A stretch of DNA of 64,000 nt from Ensifer adhaerens (GCA_900215285.1 OCMG01000002.1:372001-436000), one strand, 5' to 3'. Shown: positions 53,419 to 63,402, numbered from the stretch's first letter. Numbers and translations are program-made. Notes: generated by a model from the letters alone, not told the origin.

Positions 53419-54512
53419 GCGAAGTGCGTCCGCTTTCAGCAGACGATATCGGGGCGGTCGCCGCGCTCTATTACCGCATTCTCCGCCACGGCAGGTCTGC
53501 GCCGCCCGCTGCACTTGCGGCCTATTTTCGCGCCTTCTACCTGGACGGCCCCTATCGCGACGCGGACATTCCGGCTCTTGTCCATGTCAACGACACGGGC
53601 CGCGTCTCCGGCTTTGTCGGTGTTCATTCCGTCCCTTACCTCATGGGAGAGCGCCGCCTTCGCGCCGCCTTCTGCGGCGCATTGATGTCGGAGGATCATG
53701 AAAGCGACCCGCTTGCGGGCGCTAGATTGCTGAAGGCTTTTATCAGCGGCCCCCAGGATGTCTCCCTGAGCGAAACCGCGAATGTGATCTCCGAGACCAT
53801 GTGGACGAAACTGCGCGGGCGAACCCTTCCGGGCTACAGCTTCGAGTGGTTCCGCATCTTCCGGCCCGCATCCTTCGCAACCGCGCTGGCCGGCGAGAAA
53901 TCCCCCATTTTCAGACCATTGGCACCCCTGGCGGGGCTGATCGACGGTCGGATGCGAGGGGTCGCCAGCCTTGCACGCTTTGCGCCAGTGCCCATCCCGG
54001 CCGGGCTTGTCATGGAAGATGCGGATTTCGAGAATTTCGCCGACGCGATCCGCACGCTGAGCGCCTGCAAACTTGCGCGCCCGGACTGGAACAACGGCTA
54101 TCTTGAGCATGTTCTGGCCAATGCCGTGATCAAGCCCGCCTTTGGTCGGGCGCATACGGGGCTGGTCAAGACTAAAACGGGAGAACTGATCGGGGCCTTC
54201 CTTTATCACCTGAAACCCGGCGGCATCGGTCGCGTTCTTCAGGTCATGGCAAAGCCGCAACGGCTTGGATCGGTCATCGACCTGATGTTCGCGCATGCGC
54301 TGGAAAACCGCGCAGCAGGTCTGCGAGGTCGCTCCAGCCCTGAATTGATAGAGGCCGCGACCGGCCGTTCGCTGATCATGGCGACGGTTTCTTCGACCGT
54401 CGTTCACACAAAGGATTCGCAAATCGCCGAAACCTTCATGTCGGGCAATTGCATTCTGACGGGGCTGGCGGGCGAGCGCTGGAACCGGTTTTTCGGCGGC
54501 GACTTCGACTAA
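53415..54512 (+). CDS. GNAT-like acyltransferase-type protein
   Basis: A 365-residue protein. The opening VRPLSADDIGAVAALYYRILRHG resembles the start of GNAT acyltransferases, and VHVNDTGRVSGFVGVHSVPYLMGERRLRAAFCGALMSEDHES looks like their central beta strands. The second half (GAFLYHLKPGGIGRVLQVMAKPQRLGSVIDLMFAHALENRAAGLRGR) suggests a second, FemX-like GNAT fold. No precise family is recognised. It is coupled to the methyltransferase by a 4-bp overlap and converges with the nadE-like gene 103 bp away. An acyl- or aminoacyl-transfer step in a biosynthetic locus is an inference. Confidence 0.6.
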   Translation: MSEVRPLSADDIGAVAALYYRILRHGRSAPPAALAAYFRAFYLDGPYRDADIPALVHVNDTGRVSGFVGVHSVPYLMGERRLRAAFCGALMSEDHESDPLAGARLLKAFISGPQDVSLSETANVISETMWTKLRGRTLPGYSFEWFRIFRPASFATALAGEKSPIFRPLAPLAGLIDGRMRGVASLARFAPVPIPAGLVMEDADFENFADAIRTLSACKLARPDWNNGYLEHVLANAVIKPAFGRAHTGLVKTKTGELIGAFLYHLKPGGIGRVLQVMAKPQRLGSVIDLMFAHALENRAAGLRGRSSPELIEAATGRSLIMATVSSTVVHTKDSQIAETFMSGNCILTGLAGERWNRFFGGDFD

Positions 54513-54615
54513 ATCGTTTCATCAAGCGTCGAGATATTAAAAAATACCTCTACATATCAAATACTTGAAATTTCCTGATCAGTTGCCGGACGAAGCTGTT
54601 TGAGCCGCGTTCCGA

Positions 54616-55635
54616 TCAATCGAGCCGATCCAGTTCCTCGATCTTCTCCACCAGCAGCGGCCCGGCATGCAGGTAGCGCGTCGCCGAACGCTTGGCGGCG
54701 ATGTCGGCATAGACATATTCGACCGCCTCGCGCTTGAGACCGGCGGCGGCGGCCACCTCGCCCGCATCTAGACCGTGGTTCAGGCCATAGAGGCAGAGGT
54801 CCATCTTGTCCCAGGGCAGCGAAAAGTAGAATTCTTCCTGCGTCTGGGCGAGCGAATAGGTGTCCGTGGTCGGCGGACGCTTTCGGATTTCTTCCGGCAC
54901 GCCGAGATGGGCGGCGAGCTGATAGACCTGGCCCTTGTAGAGATGCGCAATCGGCTTCACGTCGGCCGCGCCATCGCCGTTCTTCACGAAGAAGCCTTGG
55001 TCGTATTCCAGCCGGTTCGGTGTGCCGAGAACGGCGAAGTTCAGCCGATCGGCGTGGTAGTACTCAAGCTGCTTGCGGGTGCGCTGCTTCATGTTGGTGG
55101 CAGCCACGATGCCGAGATAGGCATTCAGCGGCATGCGGTGGCGGCTCTGGTTGCCATCCGGATCGGCGACGACGAGATAGGAAATGTTGAAGCCGCCGCC
55201 TTCCGCCGAATTGGAAATCGCAACCTTCGAGGCCCAGCCGGGACCGTATTCCGGCACCAGCGTCCGGATGAATTCATCTCGGCGGCTGTAGCAGCCCATG
55301 GCCGCAAGCGTCGGGCCGATATCCTCGACCACGCTTTCGATGCCATAGGTCTCGGCAACGAGACGGCCGAGCCGCAGGCTTTCCGGATCGGAATCATGCT
55401 CCGGCATGAAAAGCGTAAAGACGTTCTTGGCGCCGACCGCGTGAACGGCAAGTGCTGCCGAGACGCTGGAATCGATGCCGCCGGAAAGGCCCAGCACCAG
55501 GCCGCGCTTGCGCATGGCGCGCAGCTGGCTGCGAAGGGCCGCGACGATCTTCTCGACCTCGGCCTCGCAATCGATGTTCAGCCTTTCCGGGCCAAAGGCT
55601 GCGGCCTGCTTCAGGGCGGTTGCAGTCTTGCTCAT
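54616..55635 (-). CDS. NAD synthase-like (NadE family) N-type ATP pyrophosphatase
   Basis: A 339-residue NadE-family protein. The PP-loop SGGIDSS is at 51-57, with LFMPEHDSDPESLRLGRLVAETYG and NMKQRTRKQLEYYHADRLNFAVLGTPNRLEYDQGFFVKNGDGAADVKPIAHLYKGQVYQLAAHLGVPEEI as in NAD synthases. It lacks a glutaminase domain, so ammonia-dependent activity is expected. Compared with simple NadE it carries an insertion at about 125-165. It is the last gene of an operon with asnB, ACP and an AMP-ligase, overlapping the ligase by 4 bp. It may make NAD, or it may amidate another adenylated acid in that pathway. Confidence 0.8.
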   Translation of the reverse strand: MSKTATALKQAAAFGPERLNIDCEAEVEKIVAALRSQLRAMRKRGLVLGLSGGIDSSVSAALAVHAVGAKNVFTLFMPEHDSDPESLRLGRLVAETYGIESVVEDIGPTLAAMGCYSRRDEFIRTLVPEYGPGWASKVAISNSAEGGGFNISYLVVADPDGNQSRHRMPLNAYLGIVAATNMKQRTRKQLEYYHADRLNFAVLGTPNRLEYDQGFFVKNGDGAADVKPIAHLYKGQVYQLAAHLGVPEEIRKRPPTTDTYSLAQTQEEFYFSLPWDKMDLCLYGLNHGLDAGEVAAAAGLKREAVEYVYADIAAKRSATRYLHAGPLLVEKIEELDRLD

Positions 55636-57173
55636 GCGGCTTGCTCCAAATCTGCGGCGGCCAGACGACGGCTGACCTTGCCTGTATCGGTGCGCGGCAG
55701 CGCGTCTTTAAAGACGATCCGCTTCGGCACCATGAAATCTTCGAGATTGCGGGCGCAGTGGGCAAGAACCTCGCGCTCCGTCAGCGCGGGATTGCTTAAG
55801 ACCACCATGGCCGTGACAGCCTGCCCCAGGATCGGGTCGGGAATGCCCGCCACAACCGCTTCCGCCACGCCAGGCAACGCATGCAGCACAGCCTCGACTT
55901 CCTTCGGCGCGACCTTCTCGCCGCGCGTCTTGATGATGTCGTCCTTGCGCCCCACGAAATAGAGGAAGCCTTCCGCATCCGTGCGGAAGAGATCGCCGGT
56001 ATGCATCTGGATCAGGCCATCGGGGCCTTTCTTCAGCATGACATTCGTCGCCTGCTCGTTGCGCCAATACCCTCTCATGACATGCGGGCCGCGAATGACC
56101 AGCTCGCCCTCGACACCGGCCGGAACGGGCGCACCGCTGTCATCAACGACAAAGGCCTGCGTGCCGGGAATGGCAATGCCGACCGAGCCCGGACGGCGAT
56201 CCAGCTCTTCCGGCGGCAGATAAGTGCAGCGCTTGCATTCGGTCAGACCATACATGGAATAGAGCCGTGCGCCGGGGAAGAGCCCGCGCAGCTGGGCGAT
56301 ATGTTCAGCCGGCAAAGCCGCTGCGGTGTTGGTCAGATAGCGCACATCGGGCAGGAAGCCGGGTTGCAGCTCGTTCATCCGCAGGATCATCGCGGCCATG
56401 GTCGGCACCAGCGGAAAGCCGGTGACGCGCTCGCGGCGCATGAGATCAAACATGGCCTGCGGGAAGGCGAAGGATTTTTCCAGCACCAGCGTCGCACCGA
56501 GACGGAAGGTCATCAGGAGCTGATAGAGACCGTAATCGAAGGCGAGCGGCAGGACGTTCAGCACGATATCGTCGCTGCGGCCTTCGAGATATGTGATGAT
56601 CGAGCGCGACGCAGCCTCGATATTGTCATGCGTCATCATCACGCCCTTGGGCTGGCCCGTGGAGCCGGATGTGTAGATGAGCATGGCGAGATCGGTTTCG
56701 ACGCTGCCATGCGCCGGCGGGGTGGCCGAGCCTTCAAGGGCGGCCACGAAAGAGCCAGAACCCTCCGGAACGCCGTTGCGGCCTTCGGTCGAAAGAACGG
56801 CGATCTGGCGGCCGGGATGTTCGGTCAGCGCCTCGCGCACCACCGGCATGAGTCGTGCCTGCGTGAGAATGGCGGCGGGTTCGCAGTTGCCGATGATATA
56901 GGCGAGCTTGTTGCCCTTGGTCGAGGAGTTGATCGGGCTGAACGTGCCGCCTGCCTTGAGGATCGCGAAGATCGAGACGGCCGCTTCCCAACAATTGTCC
57001 ATGAAGACCAGCACGCGGTCCGAGCGCTTGACGCCTTGTGCGGCCAGCGACGCGGCGAGCGCATCGGTCAGCCGGTTGAGCTCGGCATAGGTCAGCCGCC
57101 GGTCGGCGGTGATCAGAGCCGTCTTGTCCGGAAAAGCTTGGGCACTGTCTGTCAGGAAGCGATCGACCCGCAT
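55632..57173 (-). CDS. AMP-dependent acyl/aminoacyl ligase (adenylation enzyme)
   Basis: A 513-residue adenylate-forming enzyme. The P-loop LIYTSGSTGQPKGVMMTHDNI is at about 166-186. MYGLTECKRCTYLPPEEL follows, then the hinge MHTGDLFRTDAEGFLYFVGRKDDIIKTRGEKVAPKEVEAVL and the C-terminal catalytic K499 in TDTGKVSRRL. The gene directly follows an acyl carrier protein (12-bp gap), so it probably loads an acid onto that carrier. It resembles the stand-alone ligases seen in exosortase-linked and small natural product loci. The acid cannot be predicted from sequence here. Confidence 0.88.
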   Translation of the reverse strand: MRVDRFLTDSAQAFPDKTALITADRRLTYAELNRLTDALAASLAAQGVKRSDRVLVFMDNCWEAAVSIFAILKAGGTFSPINSSTKGNKLAYIIGNCEPAAILTQARLMPVVREALTEHPGRQIAVLSTEGRNGVPEGSGSFVAALEGSATPPAHGSVETDLAMLIYTSGSTGQPKGVMMTHDNIEAASRSIITYLEGRSDDIVLNVLPLAFDYGLYQLLMTFRLGATLVLEKSFAFPQAMFDLMRRERVTGFPLVPTMAAMILRMNELQPGFLPDVRYLTNTAAALPAEHIAQLRGLFPGARLYSMYGLTECKRCTYLPPEELDRRPGSVGIAIPGTQAFVVDDSGAPVPAGVEGELVIRGPHVMRGYWRNEQATNVMLKKGPDGLIQMHTGDLFRTDAEGFLYFVGRKDDIIKTRGEKVAPKEVEAVLHALPGVAEAVVAGIPDPILGQAVTAMVVLSNPALTEREVLAHCARNLEDFMVPKRIVFKDALPRTDTGKVSRRLAAADLEQAA

Positions 57174-57185
57174 GGGCTCATCTCC

Positions 57186-57452
57186 TCAGGCGGCGGCCGC
57201 TGCGGATGCGTTGCGAGCGACATAGCCGGCAATGGCGTCGATCATGTCGAGATTGGCCGGCACGATGTCGCTGTCTGCAACCGTGAAGCCGAACTGCTCC
57301 TCGATGAAGGCGACGAGTTCGAGAACGCCGGTGGAGTCGATGATCCCGCCGGCAATCAGCGATTCTGCGTCACCCGGAAGCGCGGCCTCGTCACCGAAGA
57401 GGAAGTTTTCGACGATGAAGGACCGGATGGTCTGCTTGATGGATTCGCTCAT
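57186..57452 (-). CDS. Acyl carrier protein
   Basis: An 88-residue carrier protein. The phosphopantetheine attachment serine is S40 in GGIIDSTGVLELVAFIEEQFG, inside the standard DS-(T/L) context. ATG 57452 has AGGAGAGACAC upstream; the longer open frame to 57593 overlaps asnB and reads as non-coding. It lies between asnB and the AMP-ligase, with gaps of 20 and 12 bp. It probably holds the substrate as a thioester during the pathway. This is not the fatty-acid ACP, given the genomic setting. Confidence 0.9.
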   Translation of the reverse strand: MSESIKQTIRSFIVENFLFGDEAALPGDAESLIAGGIIDSTGVLELVAFIEEQFGFTVADSDIVPANLDMIDAIAGYVARNASAAAAA

Positions 57453-57472
57453 TGTGTCTCTCCTTATTATTC

Positions 57473-59428
57473 TCAGGCCGCTTCGCTGGCGCGCCTGTTC
57501 GTTCCCTGGAAAATGTCGAGCCACATCTGCGTCGACAGGACACCGACGAAGGCCGTGTCGTCGCGGAAGCTCGGAGCCGTCTGGCCGGCGCATTTTTGCA
57601 CCAGCTTGTCGACCGCGGCGGCATTGAAGAGCCCGTCGCCGGCAACCCGGCTCGGGTTCAGCACGGCATGAACCTGCTCCTGCGCCACCGCGCCCGAGAA
57701 GGCGCGGCTGTCGGGCGCGCGATAGGGCTGCTTGACGCGATGCGTGATTTCGGCCGGCAGCTTGTCGGCCATGGATTTGCGCAGGAGATACTTCTCCTTC
57801 AGGCCCTTCAGCTTCATCGACGGCGAAAGCGTCGTCGCAAACTCGACCAGACGATGATCGAGGAAGGGGAAACGCCCCTCTACGCCATTGCCCATCGCCA
57901 TGCGGTCGCCCTGGCTGGACAGGATATAGCCCGGCATGAGGAAGCGCGTTTCGAGATATTGCGCCTGGTGCAGTGGATGCCAGCGGCTGAAGCGCTCCGG
58001 CAATTGCGCGATCATGTCGTCTGCCGCCTCGTAACCGGCAAGCCTGCTCTTGAGATCGGCGGAGAAGAACAGCTTGGCCGCCGCCGTGCCGCGCAGGCGC
58101 GGACGATGCGAGAAGAGCGGGTCGGACAAGGGTGCTGCATCCGCGCCGAAGAAGGCGGCGAGATACTCGGCGGACTGCTTTTGCAGCCCCGGCAGATAGG
58201 GATAGAGCTTGCGGAAGAGATGCGGGCGGAATTTCGAGCCCGGCTGGCGCGCGCAGAAGCGGCGTACCTGCGCCTCCTTGAAGAGATCGTAACCGGCAAA
58301 GACCTCGTCGGCCCCCTCGCCCGTCAGCACGACCTTCATGCCCGTCTCGCGGATGAGCGAGGAGAGGCGATACATCGGCGCCGGCGCGGTGCGGATCAGC
58401 GGCTTTTCGGCAAGGCGTACGACATCGGGGAAGGCGGCGGCAATATCGGCTTCGGTGCAGTTGATCTCGTGATGCTTGACGCCGAGATGGCGGGCCATGA
58501 GCGTCTGGAAGCCGCTTTCGTCATGCTCGGCGCTATCGAAGGTGATGGCGAAGGTGTCTAAGCCGCGCGGGGCCATCTCGGCAGCAAGCGCTGCAACGAT
58601 GGAGGAATCGAGACCGCCTGAGAGGCAGGAGCCGACCGGGACATCGGCGCGCAGGCGAATGCGCGTGGCATCTTCCAGCAGATGACGCAGCTGCGCCGCC
58701 TTCTCATCCTCGTTCATGTCGGGGCGAACATCGCCGGCATCGGGGAAGTCGAGTGACCAATAGGTGGAAATGCGCTGGCCGTTTGAATCAGCGATCATGT
58801 AGGTGCCGGGTTCCAGCTCGAATACGCCCTCGAAGGCGGTGCGCGGCGCAATCGGCGACCAGAGGGTGAAGACCTGATCGAGCGCGAACGGGTCGAGCGC
58901 GGCGGGGAAGCCGGGAATGGCCAGCAGCGCCTTCACTTCCGAGGCGAAATAAAAGGTTCCGGCCTTCTCGCTGTAGAAGAGCGGACGCACGCCCATCCGG
59001 TCTCTGGCCAGCATCATACGTCCGGCGCGCCCGTCCCAGATGGCAAAGGCAAAATCGCCGTTAAGACGACAGAGGCATTCCGCGCCGTAAATCTCGTAAA
59101 GTTTCAACAGGACCTCAGTGTCGCCGCTGGTGCGGAAACGGTGACCCCGCGCAATCAGCTCCTCGCGCAGCTCCACATAATTGAAGATCTCGCCGTTGAA
59201 GGCGACCGCAAGCTGGCCGTCTTCGGACAGCATTGGCTGGGCGCTGTCGGCCAGGCCGACGATGGAAAGACGCACATGGGAGAGGCCGGCACCAGGCGCC
59301 GAGCCGGTTGGCGCAATGACTTTAAGGCCGCGACCATCCGGGCCACGATGGACAATGGCGTCGCCCATGGCGGCCAGAAGCCGCTCAGGCTCCGTCACAT
59401 CGCCCAAATATCCTGCCAATCCGCACAT
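57473..59428 (-). CDS. asnB: Asparagine synthase (glutamine-hydrolysing) family amidotransferase
   Basis: A 651-residue AsnB-family enzyme. The N-terminal glutaminase begins MCGLAGYLGD; the nucleophile must be Cys2, so I start at ATG 59428 rather than the ATG at 59434, which also has a poorer ribosome-binding spacing. Further marks are the GPDGRG segment, VAFNGEIFNYVELREEL, FRTSGDTEVLLKLYEIYG and the synthetase PP-loop SCLSGGLDSSIVAALAAEM. It moves glutamine nitrogen to an adenylated acid. As first gene of the ACP/ligase/NadE-like operon it may serve a special pathway rather than asparagine supply. Confidence 0.88.
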   Translation of the reverse strand: MCGLAGYLGDVTEPERLLAAMGDAIVHRGPDGRGLKVIAPTGSAPGAGLSHVRLSIVGLADSAQPMLSEDGQLAVAFNGEIFNYVELREELIARGHRFRTSGDTEVLLKLYEIYGAECLCRLNGDFAFAIWDGRAGRMMLARDRMGVRPLFYSEKAGTFYFASEVKALLAIPGFPAALDPFALDQVFTLWSPIAPRTAFEGVFELEPGTYMIADSNGQRISTYWSLDFPDAGDVRPDMNEDEKAAQLRHLLEDATRIRLRADVPVGSCLSGGLDSSIVAALAAEMAPRGLDTFAITFDSAEHDESGFQTLMARHLGVKHHEINCTEADIAAAFPDVVRLAEKPLIRTAPAPMYRLSSLIRETGMKVVLTGEGADEVFAGYDLFKEAQVRRFCARQPGSKFRPHLFRKLYPYLPGLQKQSAEYLAAFFGADAAPLSDPLFSHRPRLRGTAAAKLFFSADLKSRLAGYEAADDMIAQLPERFSRWHPLHQAQYLETRFLMPGYILSSQGDRMAMGNGVEGRFPFLDHRLVEFATTLSPSMKLKGLKEKYLLRKSMADKLPAEITHRVKQPYRAPDSRAFSGAVAQEQVHAVLNPSRVAGDGLFNAAAVDKLVQKCAGQTAPSFRDDTAFVGVLSTQMWLDIFQGTNRRASEAA

Positions 59429-59434
59429 GCCCAT

Positions 59435-59733
59435 GTCCTGGTTCGAGAACGGACACGACTATAGGCGGGAAGGGCTCAAAAGAGCTTAACGCATGATTGC
59501 AGTTATGTTTTTCGGTGAAAAGAGCGTAAATTCTTACTTAAGCAATGACTGAAACTGGCCACCATTCACAACAAAATCGTTCGTAACTCCGGCGCGCGAG
59601 TTTTCCTTCTTGTCAGCGCCCGGGCCTCCTACGTAATAATTTGACCAGTAGAATCAGCGACTCAGTGGTTTGTATCAGGCGGCGTTAGCGATCTGAGATT
59701 CGCGGTTCTGTCAGGTCCAACAGGGGAAACAAC
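59435..59733. other. Gene-free stretch between asnB and the coiled-coil gene
   Basis: This 299-bp region is AT-richer than its surroundings and holds divergent leaders of asnB (minus) and the coiled-coil gene (plus). A small inverted repeat GCTC-AAAA-GAGC (59474-59485) lies in the asnB leader. TTGACC at 59641 may be a -35, but no convincing -10 follows. No other gene or RNA was recognised. Confidence 0.5.
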
Positions 59734-60057
59734 ATGACAAGCATCCAGGACATCGACAAGCTTCGGCCCGAACTGATGTCTAAGTCCGACGCGGAACTTG
59801 AGCGCCAGATCACCGAGCTTCAGCTCGCGCTTGAGAAGAAGAAGGCTCTCGAGGAAGAAAAGGAACGTGCACTGGTGTTGGCGGAAGCCCGCGAGCGCAT
59901 CGACCGTCTCGTCTCCGACATCATGTGGCTGCACGAGAAGAACCTTCTGATCGATGTGGCTGCGGAGCTCTTCTCGTTCCCACCCGCACAGAACCGCGAT
60001 CCGGCCACTGTGAAGTCGGCCTTTGCGGCCACCCGCTTCAAGAAGTCCGGAACCTGA
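59734..60057 (+). CDS. Small coiled-coil protein of unknown function
   Basis: A 107-residue protein not assigned to a family. Residues about 15-65 (SDAELERQITELQLALEKKKALEEEKERALVLAEARERIDRLV) read as a charged coiled coil. The C-terminal part holds a short hydrophobic helix (LLIDVAAELFSF) and a basic tail (RFKKSGT). An AGGGGAAAC ribosome-binding site precedes the ATG. The first part resembles the oligomerisation half of H-NS-type proteins, but no DNA-binding motif is visible. It lies between asnB and dctD and may belong to neither. Confidence 0.6.
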   Translation: MTSIQDIDKLRPELMSKSDAELERQITELQLALEKKKALEEEKERALVLAEARERIDRLVSDIMWLHEKNLLIDVAAELFSFPPAQNRDPATVKSAFAATRFKKSGT

Positions 60058-60160
60058 GCTACGCGTTTCGCAAGACTGCCGGCTCCCCCTGACGCGTTCC
60101 GAGTAAGAACTGCGTCAGATGGTACGCATGGTTCTGGCAATCTGTGAAGCAATTGACCTG

Positions 60161-61528
60161 TTACGGCCCTGAATCGTCCGGTATGTAGTCGGCACGGCTG
60201 ATCCCGTGCCGACTTAATTTGTCATAGAACGTCTTTCGTGCGATCCCAAGATGCTCGATAGTCGCGCGCACGTCTCCGTTGCAGCGCTCCAGCGTCTGCC
60301 GGATGATGTCGGCCTCAAGGCGATCCATGCGCGTTGAAAGTGTTTCCTGATCCGTCTCCGGCGGAGCGCTTTCAGCCCCTTTAACCTCCTCGTCCAGCCC
60401 GAGAACGAAGCGTTCCGCAACGTGCGACAGTTCCCGCACGTTGCCCGGCCACGCCCGCGCCTGCAGCGCCCGCATATAGGCCTGCGGAATCTGCGGCACC
60501 TCCTTGCGAAACCGCTGCGCCGCGCGACCGGCAAAATAGGTGAAGAGCAGCGGAATATCGTCGCGCCGCTCGCGTAGCGGCGGGATGGAAATGCTCACGA
60601 CGTTGAGCCGGTAGAACAGGTCTTCGCGGAACTTGCCTTCGCGCGACGACGCAGCCAGATCCTCCTTCGCCGCAGCGACAACGCGGAAATCGACCGGGCG
60701 CACCTCATTCGTGCCAAGCGGCGTCACCACGCGCCCCTCCAGCACCCGCAGCAGCTTGACCTGCGTGGAGAGCGGAATACTCTCGATTTCATCCAGGAAA
60801 AGCGTCCCGTGATCGGCATGCTCGATACGACCGATGCGCTTTTTCGCAGCACCCGTGAACGCGCCGGCCTCATGGCCGAAGAGCTCGCTCTCAATCACCG
60901 ATTCAGGGAGCGCGCCGCAATTCAGCGCGACGAAGTTGCCGCGCTTGCGGTGACCCCATTGATGGAGGAGATTGGCAACCACCTCCTTGCCGGTGCCGGT
61001 CTCACCCGTCACGAGGACATCGACATCGGTGTCAGCGATCTGCCTCAGCGTCTGGCGCAGGCGGGTAATCGCCGGCGTGTTGCCCAGCATTGGCATGTCC
61101 TCATCCACCGCCTCGGCCAAGCGGCGAAGCCTGCGGTTTTCCAGGACAAGTCCCCGCTTTTCCTGCGCACGTGCGATGGTTCGCGACAGATAGTCCGCCG
61201 GGAAAGGCTTGGCGATGAAATCATAGACGCCATTCTGGATCGCCTGCACCGCCATCGGAATATCACCATGGCCGGTGATGAGGATGACTGGCAGGTCAGG
61301 GTCGCGCGCCATGACCTCGGCAAAGAGCTGCAGGCCATCCATCTCCGGCATGCGGATGTCGCTGACGACAACCCCTGGGAAATCGGCAGGCAAGGCAGCG
61401 AGCGCCTCGCGCGCCCGGCCAAAAGCTTGGACATCGAAGCCGGCAAGCTCCAGCGTCTGAGCGGTCGCCCGTCGCAGATCCGTGTCGTCGTCGACCAGAA
61501 AAACCGATCCGCCTCTCTCCAAACTCAT
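60161..61528 (-). CDS. dctD: C4-dicarboxylate response regulator DctD (sigma-54 activator)
   Basis: A 455-residue NtrC-family regulator. The receiver domain (1-120) has acidic D13/D14, phosphoacceptor D57 and K107. The AAA+ domain has Walker A GETGTGKE at 175-182 and the sigma-54 contact motif GAFTGA at 222-227. A Fis-type helix-turn-helix is at the C-terminus ([24 protein letters not shown]). Once phosphorylated by DctB it binds upstream sites at dctA and drives sigma-54 transcription. The start overlaps the dctB stop (ATGA). Confidence 0.95.
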   Translation of the reverse strand: MSLERGGSVFLVDDDTDLRRATAQTLELAGFDVQAFGRAREALAALPADFPGVVVSDIRMPEMDGLQLFAEVMARDPDLPVILITGHGDIPMAVQAIQNGVYDFIAKPFPADYLSRTIARAQEKRGLVLENRRLRRLAEAVDEDMPMLGNTPAITRLRQTLRQIADTDVDVLVTGETGTGKEVVANLLHQWGHRKRGNFVALNCGALPESVIESELFGHEAGAFTGAAKKRIGRIEHADHGTLFLDEIESIPLSTQVKLLRVLEGRVVTPLGTNEVRPVDFRVVAAAKEDLAASSREGKFREDLFYRLNVVSISIPPLRERRDDIPLLFTYFAGRAAQRFRKEVPQIPQAYMRALQARAWPGNVRELSHVAERFVLGLDEEVKGAESAPPETDQETLSTRMDRLEADIIRQTLERCNGDVRATIEHLGIARKTFYDKLSRHGISRADYIPDDSGP

Positions 61529-63393
61529 GCTCCCTTCAGGCTGACGGCAAAGCGCGTGCCGGTCTCATCGCTCTCGACGGAAATCGTGCCGCCGTAGTCG
61601 GCAAGGATTTCCTTGGAGATCACCAGACCAAGACCGAGCCCCTGCTCCTTGGATGTGTTGAATGGCGTAAAGAGAACGTCGCCAATCTCGGCGGGAATGC
61701 CAGGCCCATTGTCCGCAACGGTCACGATGACGCCCGCCGGTGTCTTTTCGACCTTCACCTCGACGCGGGCGTCTGCATCGTCCTGCAGCGCCTCCAGGGC
61801 ATTCTGGAAGAGGTTGATGAAGACCTGCTCCAGCCGGATGCGGTTGCCCAGAACGGTCAGCGCTTCATCCGGCAGGTCGATAGAAATTGCCTCGATCCGT
61901 CCCGCAAATCGGGTCTTGAGGAGGATGACGGCCCCCTCCAGCACATTGCGGAGCGGCACCGGCTCCGGCACGCCGCGTCCCTTGCGCGCAAAGGCGCGCA
62001 ATTCGTCGGTGATCGTTGCGATGCGCTGCGTCAGATCTACGATCAGTCCGACGTTCTCCTGCGCCGTATCGATCTTCTTTCTGTCCAGAAAGGTCCGCGC
62101 ATTTTCCGCATAGGCCCGGATAGTCGCCAGGGGCTGGTTGATTTCGTGGGCGACCCCGGCCGCCACCTGCCCCAGGATCGCAAGCCGGTTCGCCGCGACC
62201 AACTCCTGCTGAACGCCTTTCAGCCGCTCCTCGGTGTTGCGGTGTTCGGAGACTTCTGCCTGCAGGAGATCCCGCGCGCGGCTCAGGTCCTGGGTACGCT
62301 CGCGCACGCGCCGCTCCAGTTCAGATCGCGCGATGGCTGCACGTGCCAGACCGAAGAGGTTCGCCTGCCGTCGCCACATCACCAACGCCGTCAGGATCGA
62401 GGCTCCGAGGAACAGGGCCAAGGAGACGAACATGGCCTGTCCCACGGAATCTCCCAGCATCGGCTGCAGGGGAACCAGATAGTGCAGCACCCAGTTTGTG
62501 GTCGCGACATCTGTCTTCATCTCGATGAAGGAGGCTTCGCCACCGCCGGGAAGCACGGCCTTCACCTGCGCCACATCGTCGACAAGGGACGGCTCCACCT
62601 GCATGGGCAAAGGCTGGAGCGGCGCCCCGCCAAACTGGAGGCTTTCACGAATCCCGGCTGCCGTGGTCGGATCGAGGGCGCCAACCGTCATGAAGCGCCA
62701 ACTCGGAAGATTGGTAATGAGAACGACATTCTGCCGCCCGGTAATGAAGGCCGGCCGGCCGCTGTCGCGCCAATCGCTCTCCAGCTGGTCGAACTCCATC
62801 TTCACCACGACGACACCCAAGGGCTTTCCGTCGCTGGAGACGCGGTTGGTAATATAGAGGCCTGGGCGGTTGCTGACGCTACCGAGGGCAAATTGTTCGC
62901 CCGTTCCGTTGGCCATGGCATCCTTGAAATAGGACCGGAAGGAATAGTCGCTGCCAACAAAGCTCGTCTTGTCCTGCCAATTACTGGAGGCAATGGCGAC
63001 GCCCCGGTCATCGGTCACATAAATCACAGCAGCCTTGGTGCCGGTCACCAGCGCTTCGAGCTTGCGGTTCAGCCGGTCGATGTCGGTAGCTGAACGCGTC
63101 ATCAGCGCATCGGAGACATCCCGGTCCTGCGAGAGGACCAGCGGCAAGGCGCGCGGCCTTTCGAGAACGCTTCGCAGCAATGCTGCCTTGAGATTGATCT
63201 CCGTCCGTCCCTGCTGGACGAGGTTCGAGACCGCGGCCTCAGTGCCATAGCGGCTCGCCGCAAGTGCAACCAACACGAGGCCCGACACGAAAACGATGCC
63301 GAACATCATCCAGGCGCGGCGAACACGCCGCTTCAAGCCTGCAAGATGCGCGGGCGGCTCCGGATTTTCGTCTGTCACGGCGGGCTGTTTCAC
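61525..63393 (-). CDS. dctB: C4-dicarboxylate sensor histidine kinase DctB
   Basis: A 622-residue membrane sensor kinase. The first membrane segment is at about 29-46, followed by a periplasmic double-PAS-like (Cache) sensor of about 270 residues. The second segment is at about 317-340, then a coiled linker and the kinase core with H416 in [20 protein letters not shown]. The ATPase motifs are [19 protein letters not shown] and [13 protein letters not shown]. It senses succinate, fumarate or malate, with DctA as co-sensor in known systems. It starts with GTG 63393 after AGTAGGA and is divergent from dctA. Confidence 0.95.
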   Translation of the reverse strand: MKQPAVTDENPEPPAHLAGLKRRVRRAWMMFGIVFVSGLVLVALAASRYGTEAAVSNLVQQGRTEINLKAALLRSVLERPRALPLVLSQDRDVSDALMTRSATDIDRLNRKLEALVTGTKAAVIYVTDDRGVAIASSNWQDKTSFVGSDYSFRSYFKDAMANGTGEQFALGSVSNRPGLYITNRVSSDGKPLGVVVVKMEFDQLESDWRDSGRPAFITGRQNVVLITNLPSWRFMTVGALDPTTAAGIRESLQFGGAPLQPLPMQVEPSLVDDVAQVKAVLPGGGEASFIEMKTDVATTNWVLHYLVPLQPMLGDSVGQAMFVSLALFLGASILTALVMWRRQANLFGLARAAIARSELERRVRERTQDLSRARDLLQAEVSEHRNTEERLKGVQQELVAANRLAILGQVAAGVAHEINQPLATIRAYAENARTFLDRKKIDTAQENVGLIVDLTQRIATITDELRAFARKGRGVPEPVPLRNVLEGAVILLKTRFAGRIEAISIDLPDEALTVLGNRIRLEQVFINLFQNALEALQDDADARVEVKVEKTPAGVIVTVADNGPGIPAEIGDVLFTPFNTSKEQGLGLGLVISKEILADYGGTISVESDETGTRFAVSLKGA

Positions 63394-63402
63394 ATCCTAC
63401 TC

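Noticed and set aside
55632..59428. Exosortase-linked extracellular polysaccharide locus
   Set aside because: AsnB, ACP and AMP-ligase occur in such loci, but no exosortase, glycosyltransferase or PEP-CTERM gene is present here.
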